NCBI RefSeq assembly: GCF_963674925.1
Contig: NZ_OY771647.1
Location: forward strand, 2,309,501-2,373,500
From: an uncultured Draconibacterium sp.
GTDB taxonomy: Bacteria; Bacteroidota; Bacteroidia; Bacteroidales; Prolixibacteraceae
Reading direction: 5' to 3'
DNA: 64,000 bases
The notes beneath the pieces are model-generated. The model did not search any database and was not told where the DNA came from. It saw only the letters and a list, made by a program, of their open reading frames with translations. Below, piece after piece: positions 1 through 8,339 of this stretch. Position 1 is the first letter of the stretch. Each line of letters opens with the position of its first letter. Made by a program: the position numbers and the translations under genes.

Positions 1-1
1 T

Positions 2-850
2 GAGAAAAAGTTGGGGAAGGGCTATTCTAAAGGTACTTTAAAGCACTATAAAACGTCGTTAACGCGATTGAAAGATTTCGTTAAGGAATTTTATTTTCGG
101 AAAGATATTGAGATTAAAAAGGTAGATTATACTTTTCTGAGTGCTTTTGATATTTACCTAAAATCTAAACACAATATTGGAACAAACACTGTGTGGGGAT
201 ATCATAGGCATGTGAAAAAGGTGTTGAATGATGCGGTTTCTATGGGGCTAATTATTCGTAATCCTTATGAAAATTTCAAAGTAAAAAGGGGTGATGCAAA
301 TCGGGACTTTCTTACACTAAAAGAAATTAAAAAAATAGAGAAAAAACGTATTCAGATTGATCGGCTTGCCATTGTGCGGGATGTTTTTGTTTTTGCGTGT
401 TATACCGGCCTGTCGTATTCCGACATTGCAAAATTGAGCTACCATCACATTCATAAAGGTGATGATGGTGAAGATTGGATTATTATCGATCGGAACAAAA
501 CAAAGAACCGGTGTCGTATTCCTTTACTTCCTAATGCTTTAAAAATTTTGAGAAAATATAAAGATTATGCCTGGAATGAATCACAAGGCTTATTATTGCC
601 AGTTCGTTCGAACCAAAAAATGAATGCTTATCTTAAAGAGTTGGCAACTATCTGTGGAATTAAAAAGAACTTATCAATGCATGTTGCCAGGCATTCATTT
701 GCAACATCAGTGACTCTCTCCAATGGTATCCCCATTGAAACTGTTTCAAAAATGTTGGGGCATAATTCGCTAAAAACAACACAGGTTTATGCAAGGATTG
801 TTGATAAGAAGATTTCTGATGATATGAAAAAACTGAAGGCAATTTTGTGA
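2..850 (+). CDS. Tyrosine recombinase/integrase, 5' end cut by window edge
   Basis: The frame is open from base 2, so the true N-terminus, probably with an arm-binding domain, lies outside the window; a TTG at 11 is only the first start-like codon. The visible part has a SAM-like core-binding domain (about residues 1-95 from that TTG) and a C-terminal catalytic domain. The catalytic set is HVARH (H-x-x-R), GHNS (His) and the Tyr of TTQVYARI. At the first catalytic Arg position the sequence reads TGLSYSD, with Ser at 413-415. Ser at this site is known from IntDOT-type Bacteroides recombinases, so the protein need not be dead. It catalyses site-specific strand exchange of a mobile element. IS debris and repeats follow directly downstream. 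Confidence 0.9.
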   Translation, partial: EKKLGKGYSKGTLKHYKTSLTRLKDFVKEFYFRKDIEIKKVDYTFLSAFDIYLKSKHNIGTNTVWGYHRHVKKVLNDAVSMGLIIRNPYENFKVKRGDANRDFLTLKEIKKIEKKRIQIDRLAIVRDVFVFACYTGLSYSDIAKLSYHHIHKGDDGEDWIIIDRNKTKNRCRIPLLPNALKILRKYKDYAWNESQGLLLPVRSNQKMNAYLKELATICGIKKNLSMHVARHSFATSVTLSNGIPIETVSKMLGHNSLKTTQVYARIVDKKISDDMKKLKAIL

Positions 851-866
851 ATTGGAATTCATCGTT

Positions 867-1092
867 CTTTTGTTCTCAATATAGTCTCTTTTAAATTGGG
901 CATAAATATTTTGAATTGATATATAGTGTAGGGATTTGAAAAAGGTTTGCATGAAATATAGCTAGGAAAGTGTTTGTTTGACTATTGATAAATGCCCGGT
1001 AAAGGACGATTTTGTATTTTCTTATGCATTTAAAATCAGTTTTTTACGGCAATCACTAACTTTTGTTCTCGATAAAGTCTCTCTTATAATTT
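867..1092. repeat. Two imperfect direct repeats just downstream of the integrase
   Basis: CTTTTGTTCTC followed by a GTCTCT-centred segment occurs at 867-897 and again at 1060-1092 in the same orientation. The core of the second copy is TTCTCGATAAAGTCTCTCTT. A similar core in opposite orientation (AGAGAGACTTTA) lies at 59272-59297. The position beside a recombinase gene suggests arm-type integrase sites or attachment-site remnants. This is inference only. Confidence 0.4.
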
Positions 1093-1155
1093 AACAGGCT
1101 TATTTTAAGTTTAAAGATACAAAATTTGACTAAAAATTAACTGTAATTGTACTAG

Positions 1156-1308
1156 TATTCGAACCTGCTTCTATTATTGGCTTTAAATCATTTATTTAGC
1201 GTAAACTGGTTTCGCGAAGCACCGTTTGGTTCACATTTAATAAACGATGTTTATTTCACCTGGAAATATGACAATCTAAAAAGATTCACAAAGAGTTTTG
1301 TTGTTTGA
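1156..1308 (+). pseudogene. Possible C-terminal fragment of an unidentified protein
   Basis: This start-less frame runs from after a TAG at 1153 to a TGA at 1306. It encodes about 50 residues, including the peptide WFREAPFGSHLINDVYFTW, whose composition looks like real protein. I do not recognise the family. It lies in the roughly 1 kb gene-free stretch 851-1860, which otherwise holds only repeats, an IS remnant and the promoter region of the permease gene. It may simply be chance coding. Confidence 0.25.
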
Positions 1309-1442
1309 AGCTATATTTTGACAAGAGTTTTTTGCCTAATACGGCAGAAAGTATTAGGTAATTTGTTAATCTTATCTCAATGTCTTCTTCTGCACTTTGT
1401 GCTTTTAGATATGCATCTGAAAGCTGAACGGATAATTAAGTA

Positions 1443-1583
1443 TCATGCGACAAATTTTTGTTTGTTATTTATTAATTCAAATTCTTCCATTGTTTTATAC
1501 CCCAAAGCTGAGTGTCTCCTTTTACGGTTATTGAGGCTATAATGAGGAGAATCGGTGTTTCTTCGAATTATACTTTTGCAATC
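1443..1583 (-). pseudogene. IS3-family transposase, C-terminal remnant
   Basis: The reverse strand reads NRKRRHSALGYKTMEEFE and continues to a TGA at 1443-1445. This is the end of the rve-type integrase core of IS3-group transposases, whose usual form is YN-x-x-R-x-HSALGY-x-T-P-x-x-F. Only the last 40-odd residues are readable: a TAA interrupts the frame at 1584-1586, and no catalytic DDE residues or terminal inverted repeats are visible. It is a decayed insertion sequence between the integrase and the permease operon. Confidence 0.7.
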
Positions 1584-1760
1584 TTAAGTAGATCTTTTTT
1601 TATATGCGATTGATAGGAGAAAGATATTGTAATTTGTTGTCGTATAATGCTATGATTACAATGTTAACGCATAGCAATCTTGCAATTTAATTTGAAATAA
1701 GTTTATCCGTACGACTTTTAATGGAATGTTCTTCTGATTAACTGTGTCAAGATATATTGT

Positions 1761-1778
1761 TTCGGTATCGTTCCCGAA
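1761..1778. promoter_or_regulatory. Probable LacI-family operator upstream of gntP-like gene
   Basis: TTCGGTATCGTTCCCGAA is an imperfect palindrome about 83 bp before the permease start. It shares the pattern CGG-n-A-n-CGTTCCCG with the perfect palindrome at 6452-6469 next to the LacI gene: 12 of the 14 central bases are identical. The two sites probably bind the same repressor. Confidence 0.55.
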
Positions 1779-1860
1779 TAAAAGCCTCATTTTATATAGA
1801 AAAAGTTTTTGTTGCTAGAAACATGGCAACTACTTTTGATACAACTAAATTAAATCAATT

Positions 1861-3237
1861 ATGCCACTTGTTTTTGTTGGAGTTGGAATTCTCGTCCTCT
1901 TGATATTAATGCTTAAATTCCGATTTGATGCATTTTTTGCCTTACTGATTACATCGTTCATTGTTGGCGTACTAAACTCCATGGGAATGCTTGAAATTTT
2001 GTCATCTATGCTAAAAGGCATTGGTGATACAATGGGTAGCATAATCCTTATACTTGTTTTTGGGGCTATGTTAGGTAAGCTGATTGAAGACAGCGGTGCA
2101 TCTTATACTTTAACCCACAAGTTGGTCGAGAAGTTCGGATTAAAGAATATTCAATATGTCATTTTGGTGGTTGGGTTTTTAGTGGGCTTACCTATGATGT
2201 ATAACGCAAGTTTTTTGGTGTTAATACCGTTAATCTACACGTTTTCAAAGACTACAAAGTTACCCTTGATTTATTTGGGCATTCCGCTTTCTGCAACACT
2301 ATCAATTGCTCATGGTTACCTTCCACCTCACCCGGCACCTACTTATGTGTCGTTTGTTTACGGAGCAGATATAAATCAAGTGCTGTTGTATGGTTTAGTT
2401 CCTGTCATACCAGCCTGTTTGATTGCAGGTATTTTGCTATCAAGGTTTTTTAAAAAAGTAGATGTTCAACCGCCAGCTGAATTATACTCAGGAAAAGAAT
2501 TTAAAAAGGAAGAACTACCAGGTTTTGGTCGATCGGTTTTGGCCACATTAACTCCGGTAATTTTGATGCTGATTGGTGCGACAATTGATCTTGTATTTGG
2601 GAAAGACGTAGATTATGCGAAAGTGGCTGCAGATTCTATTTCTAATCCTACTCTTGCATCAGTGCTGTCCACACTGCTCGAAATATTCAAATTTCTGAGC
2701 GATGCAAATGTTGCGCTATTAATGGCAGTGTTTGTAGGATTGTACTTTTTAGGAATTAAGCATGGGCGTAAAATGGATGACTTGATGAAAAGTATGGGGA
2801 AGGCTGCCAGTAGTATTGCCATGATTGTTATGATAATTGCAGCCGGAGGAGCATTTAAACAAGTATTGAGTGACAGTGGTGTAGCTGAATATATAAAAGA
2901 ACTCGCCGGCGGACTTGACTTTAATCCGCTGATTTTAGGATGGTCCGTGGCTGCAATTATCCGCCTTGCCATTGGTTCAGCTACCGTTGCTACCATGACA
3001 GCTGCAGGAATCATGTTGCCAATAGTCAGCACAACCGGAGTAAGTCCCGAATTAATGGTCCTTGCAACAGGTTCAGGAAGTTTAATGTTCTCGCACTTTA
3101 ATGATATTGGCTTTTGGATGTTTAAGGAGTATTACAACGTAAGCATCAACCAAACCTTTGCAATCTGGACTGTGATGGAATCTCTGGTAGCCATAGTTGG
3201 ACTAATAGCAGCCTTATTATTGAGTTTGATCGTATAA
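1861..3237 (+). CDS. GntP-family gluconate/organic-acid:H+ symporter
   Basis: This is a 458-residue polytopic inner-membrane protein with about 12 hydrophobic segments and the family motif LPPHPAP near residue 155. A glycine-rich GSGSLMFSHFND segment near the C-terminus also fits GntP permeases, whose usual length is about 440-460 residues. The family imports gluconate, related sugar acids or hydroxy acids using the proton gradient. The actual substrate here is unknown. It is the first gene of a plus-strand group with the binding-lipoprotein pseudogene and the amidohydrolase. The operator-like site at 1761 suggests repression by the LacI protein encoded at 5343. In this setting it may take up a sugar acid released by the neighbouring polysaccharide locus, which is inference. 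Confidence 0.88.
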   Translation: MPLVFVGVGILVLLILMLKFRFDAFFALLITSFIVGVLNSMGMLEILSSMLKGIGDTMGSIILILVFGAMLGKLIEDSGASYTLTHKLVEKFGLKNIQYVILVVGFLVGLPMMYNASFLVLIPLIYTFSKTTKLPLIYLGIPLSATLSIAHGYLPPHPAPTYVSFVYGADINQVLLYGLVPVIPACLIAGILLSRFFKKVDVQPPAELYSGKEFKKEELPGFGRSVLATLTPVILMLIGATIDLVFGKDVDYAKVAADSISNPTLASVLSTLLEIFKFLSDANVALLMAVFVGLYFLGIKHGRKMDDLMKSMGKAASSIAMIVMIIAAGGAFKQVLSDSGVAEYIKELAGGLDFNPLILGWSVAAIIRLAIGSATVATMTAAGIMLPIVSTTGVSPELMVLATGSGSLMFSHFNDIGFWMFKEYYNVSINQTFAIWTVMESLVAIVGLIAALLLSLIV

Positions 3238-3281
3238 CTAAACTACTGAGAAATTGCCAGTTTACATATAAATGAATTGGA

Positions 3282-4240
3282 ATGAAGATTTTAAAATACA
3301 TATTTATTCTCCTTGTCGGAAGTCTGATTATTTCCTGTAATTCATCCGAATCAGCAAAGAAGATTTTTACATTAATTCTTACCACGCGGGCTATGGTTCC
3401 AGTGATGATATTATGAAAGGAATCAATAAAGTGCTGGAAAGTAAAGAGGTTGAAATGAAAACCTTTTTTATGGATTCAAAACAAAAATCGTCAGAAATAG
3501 AAATAGCTGAATCGGTACAAAAATCGTTGGCAGAGATTGAAGAATTTAAGCCTGATTTGCTATTGGTTTCCGATGATAATGCTGTGAAATACATTATACA
3601 ACCTTATTTTAATAACAAGAATATTCCGGTTGTTTTTTGCGGCGTTAACTGGTCCGCAGAACAATATGAATTAGGAAAAAATGTAACCGGAATGCTTGAA
3701 GTATTGCCTTTACAAGAACTTCTTAAAACTGTCGTATCAAACTATCCTGACTCGAAAAATTTGGTTGTCCTATCCGAAAATTCTTTATCCGAACAAAACA
3801 ACAAGACCATTTTGGATACACTGTATCGAAACCTTGGGCTGGAGCCCACTTATATGTTAGCAGACAATTTTGAAGAATGGAAGAAAATGTTTGCTGAAGC
3901 AAATCGATCTGCTGATATCATTTATATGCCCACCAATGGAGCAATTAAGGGATGGGACGATGCCAAAGCGAAAAAAATTACCGAAGAATCTCTTCAAATC
4001 CCGGCAATTACCTGTGACGATTTTATGATGCCTTATGTGGTTTTTGGACTCACGAAAGTGGCAAGTGAACAGGGCGAATGGGCAGCAAATAGAGCCTTGG
4101 AAATACTTGGTGGTAAAAAAGCAGAAGAGATACCTTATGCAAAAAACATTCAGTCAAAAGCCTGGTTAAATACAAAACTGGCAAATCGCATAGATTTTAA
4201 ATTAAGTGAAAAAACAAAACTAGAATGCACTCAACTTTAA
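3282..4240 (+). pseudogene. ABC-type substrate-binding lipoprotein (PF04392-like), single frameshift
   Basis: ATG at 3282 opens a lipoprotein signal peptide (MKILKYIFILLVGSLIISC, lipobox Cys). This frame stops at about 3413. The rest of the protein continues in another frame from about 3362: it reads DFYINSYHAGYGSSDDIMKG and runs to 4240. One missing base around 3359-3362 (expected AAG AAG GAT TTT) explains the break. The body resembles periplasmic binding proteins of the ABC_sub_bind family, with two alternating alpha/beta lobes and the segments VPVVFCGVNW and GLTKVASEQGEWAA. No ABC permease or ATPase gene is adjacent. The rest of the frame is intact, so the lesion is either very recent or a sequencing/assembly error. 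Confidence 0.75.
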
Positions 4241-5268
4241 GCAATAATATGACACCAAATGCAAAAAATAGGATCGAGCAACAATTGACTTTCCTGAAAG
4301 CCAATAAAAATAATCTAACAATTGATGCTGATACACACATCTCAGATATAGCGAATCTTGAAGATCCTTTGCGTGAAAAATATTTGGAATCGGATAATTA
4401 TTACCACGGGAAACCCATTTCTGCCAAAGACTTAATGGCTGAGATGAATATGGCTGGCGTTGATATGTGTTTGAGCTGGCAAAATCCTGCAACCACCGTG
4501 TATGAAATTGATCACGAAAAAAACTTTGAAAAACTATTTAAAGCCAATCAATATATATATGATATGGCTACCAAATACCCCGATCGTATCATTCCCGCTG
4601 GTTGGACCGATCCCAAAAATTTAGGCGTAGAATTAGCGATTAAAATGGCAGAAATATGTGTGAAAAAATTTGGTTTTTTTATTGTAAAAATGAATCCTGC
4701 ACAAAACGAATATCCAATTGACAGTGATGCTGTGGTAAGCGTTTTTAATAAAATTATTGAATTGGGTGGGGTGCCCGCTTTTCATTTTGGAGGTGATACA
4801 CCCTATACAACTGCTGAAGGATTTGAAGTGATGGCAAAGATTCATCCGGAACACCCGGTGATCGGAGTTCATATGGGCGGTGGTGGTCCATCATATATAG
4901 ATGGTGAAATACATTACCATAAGGCGCGTGAGTTGGGACTTCGAATGCCAAATATAAAATTCATTCAAAGTGCGAAACGCGATACGCATATGGAAAGCGA
5001 TTTTATTGCATATGAATTAGCGGGCGAACCATACTCGAAAAATATCTTTTGTGCCAGCGATGCTCCCTACGGAAGACAATCCTGGAATTTTGGCGGTTTT
5101 CGTTTAATGTTTGATAGTCTTAAAAATGGGGAAAAGCATACCGACAGACGGCTAAAAGAAAATCCAAATCTTTTTAACGAAAACGTTGCTCAAAATTATC
5201 TGGGAAGAAATTTCGCTGAATTTACGATTGATGGGTATGAAAGATTATTGAAAAAATATACCAAATAA
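4225..5268 (+). CDS. Amidohydrolase family 2 (PF04909-like) metal-dependent hydrolase
   Basis: This is a 347-residue cytoplasmic protein with the amidohydrolase-2 pattern: IDADTHISD near residue 33 (metal-binding D-x-H type), PAFHFGGDTPY and VIGVHMGGGG in the barrel (metal His), and ASDAPYGR near the C-terminus (catalytic Asp). This family includes decarboxylases and lactonases of small aromatic or sugar-acid compounds. The true substrate cannot be read. The listed start overlaps the end of the binding-protein frame by 16 bp. ATG 4249, just after that stop, is an equally good start. It is probably co-transcribed with the permease and under LacI control. Confidence 0.8.
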   Translation: MHSTLSNNMTPNAKNRIEQQLTFLKANKNNLTIDADTHISDIANLEDPLREKYLESDNYYHGKPISAKDLMAEMNMAGVDMCLSWQNPATTVYEIDHEKNFEKLFKANQYIYDMATKYPDRIIPAGWTDPKNLGVELAIKMAEICVKKFGFFIVKMNPAQNEYPIDSDAVVSVFNKIIELGGVPAFHFGGDTPYTTAEGFEVMAKIHPEHPVIGVHMGGGGPSYIDGEIHYHKARELGLRMPNIKFIQSAKRDTHMESDFIAYELAGEPYSKNIFCASDAPYGRQSWNFGGFRLMFDSLKNGEKHTDRRLKENPNLFNENVAQNYLGRNFAEFTIDGYERLLKKYTK

Positions 5269-5342
5269 TTTTCGGTAGAAATTTAAAAGATTCCCTTAGC
5301 GAGATCCAGCTCCATAGCTTGAACAACAAAACTTTTTGTTTT

Positions 5343-6353
5343 TTATTTAGTACTTTCTCTAATTTCCAGGGTGGTTTCCAAAACACATAATTCAGCTGGT
5401 AGATCCGGATCTTTCAACTGGGCAAATAATAATTTTGATGCAGTTTCTCCAACCTCGTAAATGGGTTGTTTTACAGTAGTTAATGAAGGTTCAACCAATT
5501 CTGCCATTGGCTCATTTGTAAACCCTGCAACCGAAATATCCTGGGGAATTCTTATGCCTCTTTTTTTCAACACTTTCATTGTCCCAAACGCAACCGCATC
5601 ACATACCGCAAAAACAGCATCAATCCCTTCATTATCTTCAAGTAGCTTCTCAGTACATCTGATTCCGCTTTGAATCGTAAAATCACCCTCAACAATTAAT
5701 TCTTCATTTATTTCAATCCCGCCGTCTTTTAATGCATCTAAATAGCCTTCTTTCCGGTTATTACTTAGTAATAAATTATTCGGGCCAGTTATGTGGGCAA
5801 TTTTTTTACAACCTGTTTTAATAAGGTAGTCGACCATGTTTTTGGCGCCATAATAATCGTTTACAACAACTTTTGCTGATTTAAAATCTTCAATTACCCG
5901 ATTGAATAGGACCAGCGGAATTCCCTTGTTCTTTAGTTTTTTTATGTGTTCATTCTTTTCGGTGTCGCGGGCTACAGATATAATAATTCCTTCAACTCCT
6001 GCATTTAAGAGTGCTTCCACGTTTTTAATTTCTATTTCATATTGCTCGTTTGAGTGGCAAACAATAACATTGTACCCCATTTTCATTGCATAATCCTGTA
6101 TGCCACCAATTGCTGTGGAATAAAATGGGATATTATATGCGGGTACAATCACCCCGATTGTTTTTGTACTTCTACTCCTTAAACTTTGCGCAAGTATATC
6201 GGGATGATAATCGTGTTTCGCTGCAAACTCCAGTACGCGCAATTTGGTTTTGGGATTTATGTCATGCGTATCGCGTAATGCACGCGAAACAGTTGACTTC
6301 GAAATGTTAAGCGCTTTGGCAATATCGTTAATGGTCAGATTTGGCTTTCTCAT
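5343..6353 (-). CDS. LacI-family transcriptional regulator
   Basis: The start is placed at the Met that begins MRKPNLTINDIAKALNISKS, because the 19 codons upstream lie outside the conserved fold. This gives 336 residues, normal for LacI. The N-terminal helix-turn-helix and hinge cover about residues 5-55 (SKSTVSRALRDTHDINPKT). They are followed by a periplasmic-binding-protein-like effector domain with TIGVIVPAYNIPFYS near residue 62 and DAVFAVCDAVAFG near 255. It should act as a dimer that binds a palindromic operator and releases it on binding a sugar or sugar acid. The perfect palindrome at 6452 lies about 100 bp upstream of its start, and a related site precedes the permease. It probably autoregulates and controls the 1861-5268 genes. 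Confidence 0.9.
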   Translation of the reverse strand: MRKPNLTINDIAKALNISKSTVSRALRDTHDINPKTKLRVLEFAAKHDYHPDILAQSLRSRSTKTIGVIVPAYNIPFYSTAIGGIQDYAMKMGYNVIVCHSNEQYEIEIKNVEALLNAGVEGIIISVARDTEKNEHIKKLKNKGIPLVLFNRVIEDFKSAKVVVNDYYGAKNMVDYLIKTGCKKIAHITGPNNLLLSNNRKEGYLDALKDGGIEINEELIVEGDFTIQSGIRCTEKLLEDNEGIDAVFAVCDAVAFGTMKVLKKRGIRIPQDISVAGFTNEPMAELVEPSLTTVKQPIYEVGETASKLLFAQLKDPDLPAELCVLETTLEIRESTK

Positions 6354-6451
6354 TGTTTTGTTGAAACATGATTTAACTTCAATCTTATAAATATAGAAAA
6401 GAAACAGCAAATTGTTAATGCTTTATTCGATGGATCAGAATTAAAAGCAAA

Positions 6452-6469
6452 AACGGGAACGTTCCCGTT
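6452..6469. promoter_or_regulatory. Perfect 18-bp palindrome, probable LacI operator
   Basis: AACGGGAACGTTCCCGTT is exactly self-complementary and has a central CG, as LacI-family operators usually do. It lies between the divergent LacI gene (start 6353) and the ECF sigma gene (start 6557). It could therefore autoregulate the repressor, control the sigma operon, or both. A degenerate copy lies at 1761-1778. Confidence 0.65.
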
Positions 6470-6556
6470 GAATTATCTCAAATACAAGCCAATTTTGAAC
6501 ATTCGAATGCAAGACATTGGATAAATTGCAACCATTGAATTCTAATTAACCATAAC

Positions 6557-7111
6557 TTGGACTTGCCTTTTGAAAATAGGGAAACTAAACTCCTTGTCCG
6601 CCTGCAATATGGTGACGAAAGGGCATTTGAACTCTTGTTTAATCAATATAAGAATCGTGTTAAGGGCTTTGTTCATAAAATGCTACCGCCAAACATTACT
6701 TCCGATCGTATTTTAATTGAGGTTTTTATGAAGGTATGGATTCATCGGAAACGAATCGATCCATCGAAAAATTTTTCTTCATATCTCTTTTCCATATCCA
6801 AGAATCTGGTTTTGGATGAATTAAAGAGTTCGGTGAATAAAAAACTGGTTTTTATGGAGAATGATGTTCTGGATGGAGTAATGTTGAATCCGGAACAAAT
6901 TGAAAATTCAGAAGAAGAAATGGAAACAGTGCTTCAAAAAGTATTGCAGAAGTTGCCAAAACGCCGCAGACAGATTTTTAATCTTAGTCGTTTTGAAGGA
7001 CTTACTTACAAACAAATTGCAGCAAAGCTTAACATTTCAGAGAATACAGTGGATACTCAAATCAGAAAATCACTTCAATTTCTTCGTCAAGAGCTTAACA
7101 ATTTTCTTTAG
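6557..7111 (+). CDS. ECF-type RNA polymerase sigma factor (FecI-like, Bacteroidetes group)
   Basis: This 184-residue protein has region 2 at about residues 20-95 (FELLFNQYKNRVKGFVHKML to FSSYLFSISKNLVLDELK) and region 4 at about 125-180 (LPKRRRQIFNLSRFEGLTYK then ISENTVDTQIRKSL, the helix-turn-helix). The start is TTG: an in-frame TGA sits at 6536 and the first in-frame ATG would delete part of region 2. Directly downstream are a FecR anti-sigma factor and a SusC protein carrying an STN domain. That is the standard trans-envelope relay of Bacteroidetes: SusC senses glycan, signals FecR, and frees the sigma factor to transcribe the susCD genes. It should control at least 8340-13727 and perhaps the downstream enzymes. 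Confidence 0.9.
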   Translation: MDLPFENRETKLLVRLQYGDERAFELLFNQYKNRVKGFVHKMLPPNITSDRILIEVFMKVWIHRKRIDPSKNFSSYLFSISKNLVLDELKSSVNKKLVFMENDVLDGVMLNPEQIENSEEEMETVLQKVLQKLPKRRRQIFNLSRFEGLTYKQIAAKLNISENTVDTQIRKSLQFLRQELNNFL

Positions 7112-7253
7112 TTGTTTACTTAATGGTGATTTATTAATATCAGATTATCAAAAATCAAATGATTTAAATAAAACTGGTATTTGAAAGTCAAAATTTTCAC
7201 ATCTGCTTCACGGAACCCTCTTTTTTTTTCGTAATACTCTTGAGCCAAATAAT

Positions 7254-8252
7254 ATGAACAAAACTGAAAAAAATATATTATCCCGTTTTCTTGCGAATGA
7301 AATTACTACGCATGAGGAATTAGATCATCTAAAAGAATGTTTGTCTGATGATCGTGAAATGGAGCAATTATTGCGTGAAGAATGGGATAAAGAACATAAC
7401 AAGGAAACGAAAATTCAATTTCCTCATATTCAGGGAAAAATTAAAGAACTTGAAAAAAAGTCACTAAAAATTCCATTTAGAAAAAAAATTCTGATTAGTT
7501 ACCAAAAAGTCGCTGCTGCTATAGTACTTCCACTTATGGCCTTTTCAATCTATTTTGCAGTAAATCATTTTAATTCGGAACCAACCTATTTTCAAACGAT
7601 AGCTGAGTGCGGTCAAAAATCGAAGATTGAATTGCCAGATGGAACAAAGGTTTGGCTTAATTCAGATTCTAAAATTCAGTACCCTGATAATTTCGGGAAA
7701 CACAACCGTAGTATACAACTCACAGGAGAAGCCTATTTTGAAGTTACGAAAGATGTTGAAAATCCATTTCTGGTAGAGGCCGGTGAAGTCAAGGTTCGTG
7801 TTCTGGGGACCAGGTTTAATTTAAAAGCATATCCTGACGAATATGAAATTGAAACTACACTCTTTGAGGGTAAAGTGGAGTTAAACGTACAACCTGAAGC
7901 AAAAAATATTGCATCACGAGTCGTCGAAATGGAGCCTGGTGAATCATTGATTTTTAACAAAACTAGAAATGAACTTCAATTCGGGGAGTTTGAAAAGGAA
8001 GAAATTCTTGCGTGGACAAACAATCAGCTAATTTTTAGAAACGACAATTTCGAAAACCTGGTTCGGAAAATTGAGCGGTGGTACGATGTTGAGATTGTTT
8101 ATGATAAAGCCAGTCTGAACAACCAAAGACTAACCGTTGAACTGTATCAGGGGGAATTACTTTTTCGCTTGCTAGATATTATCGAGTTGGCGATGGACGT
8201 CGAATGTGTTTCAGAACAAAATAAAATCTATATAAAAGCAAAGAAAAAATGA
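7254..8252 (+). CDS. FecR-family anti-sigma factor
   Basis: This 332-residue inner-membrane protein has a cytoplasmic N-terminal domain of about 80 residues and one transmembrane segment (about 84-105, VAAAIVLPLMAFSIYFAV). The periplasmic FecR domain follows (about 115-215: KSKIELPDGTKVWLNSDSK, LTGEAYFEV, LGTRFNLKAY) and then the C-terminal DUF4974-type domain (about 255-330: NQLIFRNDNFENLVRKIERW). It holds the ECF sigma factor encoded just upstream and is expected to be triggered by the STN domain of the SusC protein at 8340. A hairpin separates it from susC. Confidence 0.92.
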   Translation: MNKTEKNILSRFLANEITTHEELDHLKECLSDDREMEQLLREEWDKEHNKETKIQFPHIQGKIKELEKKSLKIPFRKKILISYQKVAAAIVLPLMAFSIYFAVNHFNSEPTYFQTIAECGQKSKIELPDGTKVWLNSDSKIQYPDNFGKHNRSIQLTGEAYFEVTKDVENPFLVEAGEVKVRVLGTRFNLKAYPDEYEIETTLFEGKVELNVQPEAKNIASRVVEMEPGESLIFNKTRNELQFGEFEKEEILAWTNNQLIFRNDNFENLVRKIERWYDVEIVYDKASLNNQRLTVELYQGELLFRLLDIIELAMDVECVSEQNKIYIKAKKK

Positions 8253-8261
8253 GAAAATAAA

Positions 8262-8295
8262 AAGGGTAGTCCTTGCGCCAACACGAGCTACCCTT
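8262..8295 (+). terminator. Hairpin between fecR-like and susC genes
   Basis: AAGGGTAG (8262-8269) and CTACCCTT (8288-8295) form a perfect 8-bp stem with an 18-nt loop, followed by AAAATTTT rather than a clean U-run. It could terminate the sigma/anti-sigma transcript, or act as a processing or mRNA-stability element that raises susC transcript level. Confidence 0.5.
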
Positions 8296-8339
8296 AAAAT
8301 TTTAGCAACAAGTAAGTTTAACTAAAACGTAGCAAATTT

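Noticed and set aside
2..850. Integrase as inactive because the first catalytic Arg is Ser
   Set aside because: IntDOT-type Bacteroides recombinases are known to work with Ser at this position, so the substitution alone does not show inactivity.
1318..1542. 74-residue plus-strand open frame
   Set aside because: It is antisense to the IS3-type transposase remnant, whose reverse-strand translation gives recognisable family sequence.
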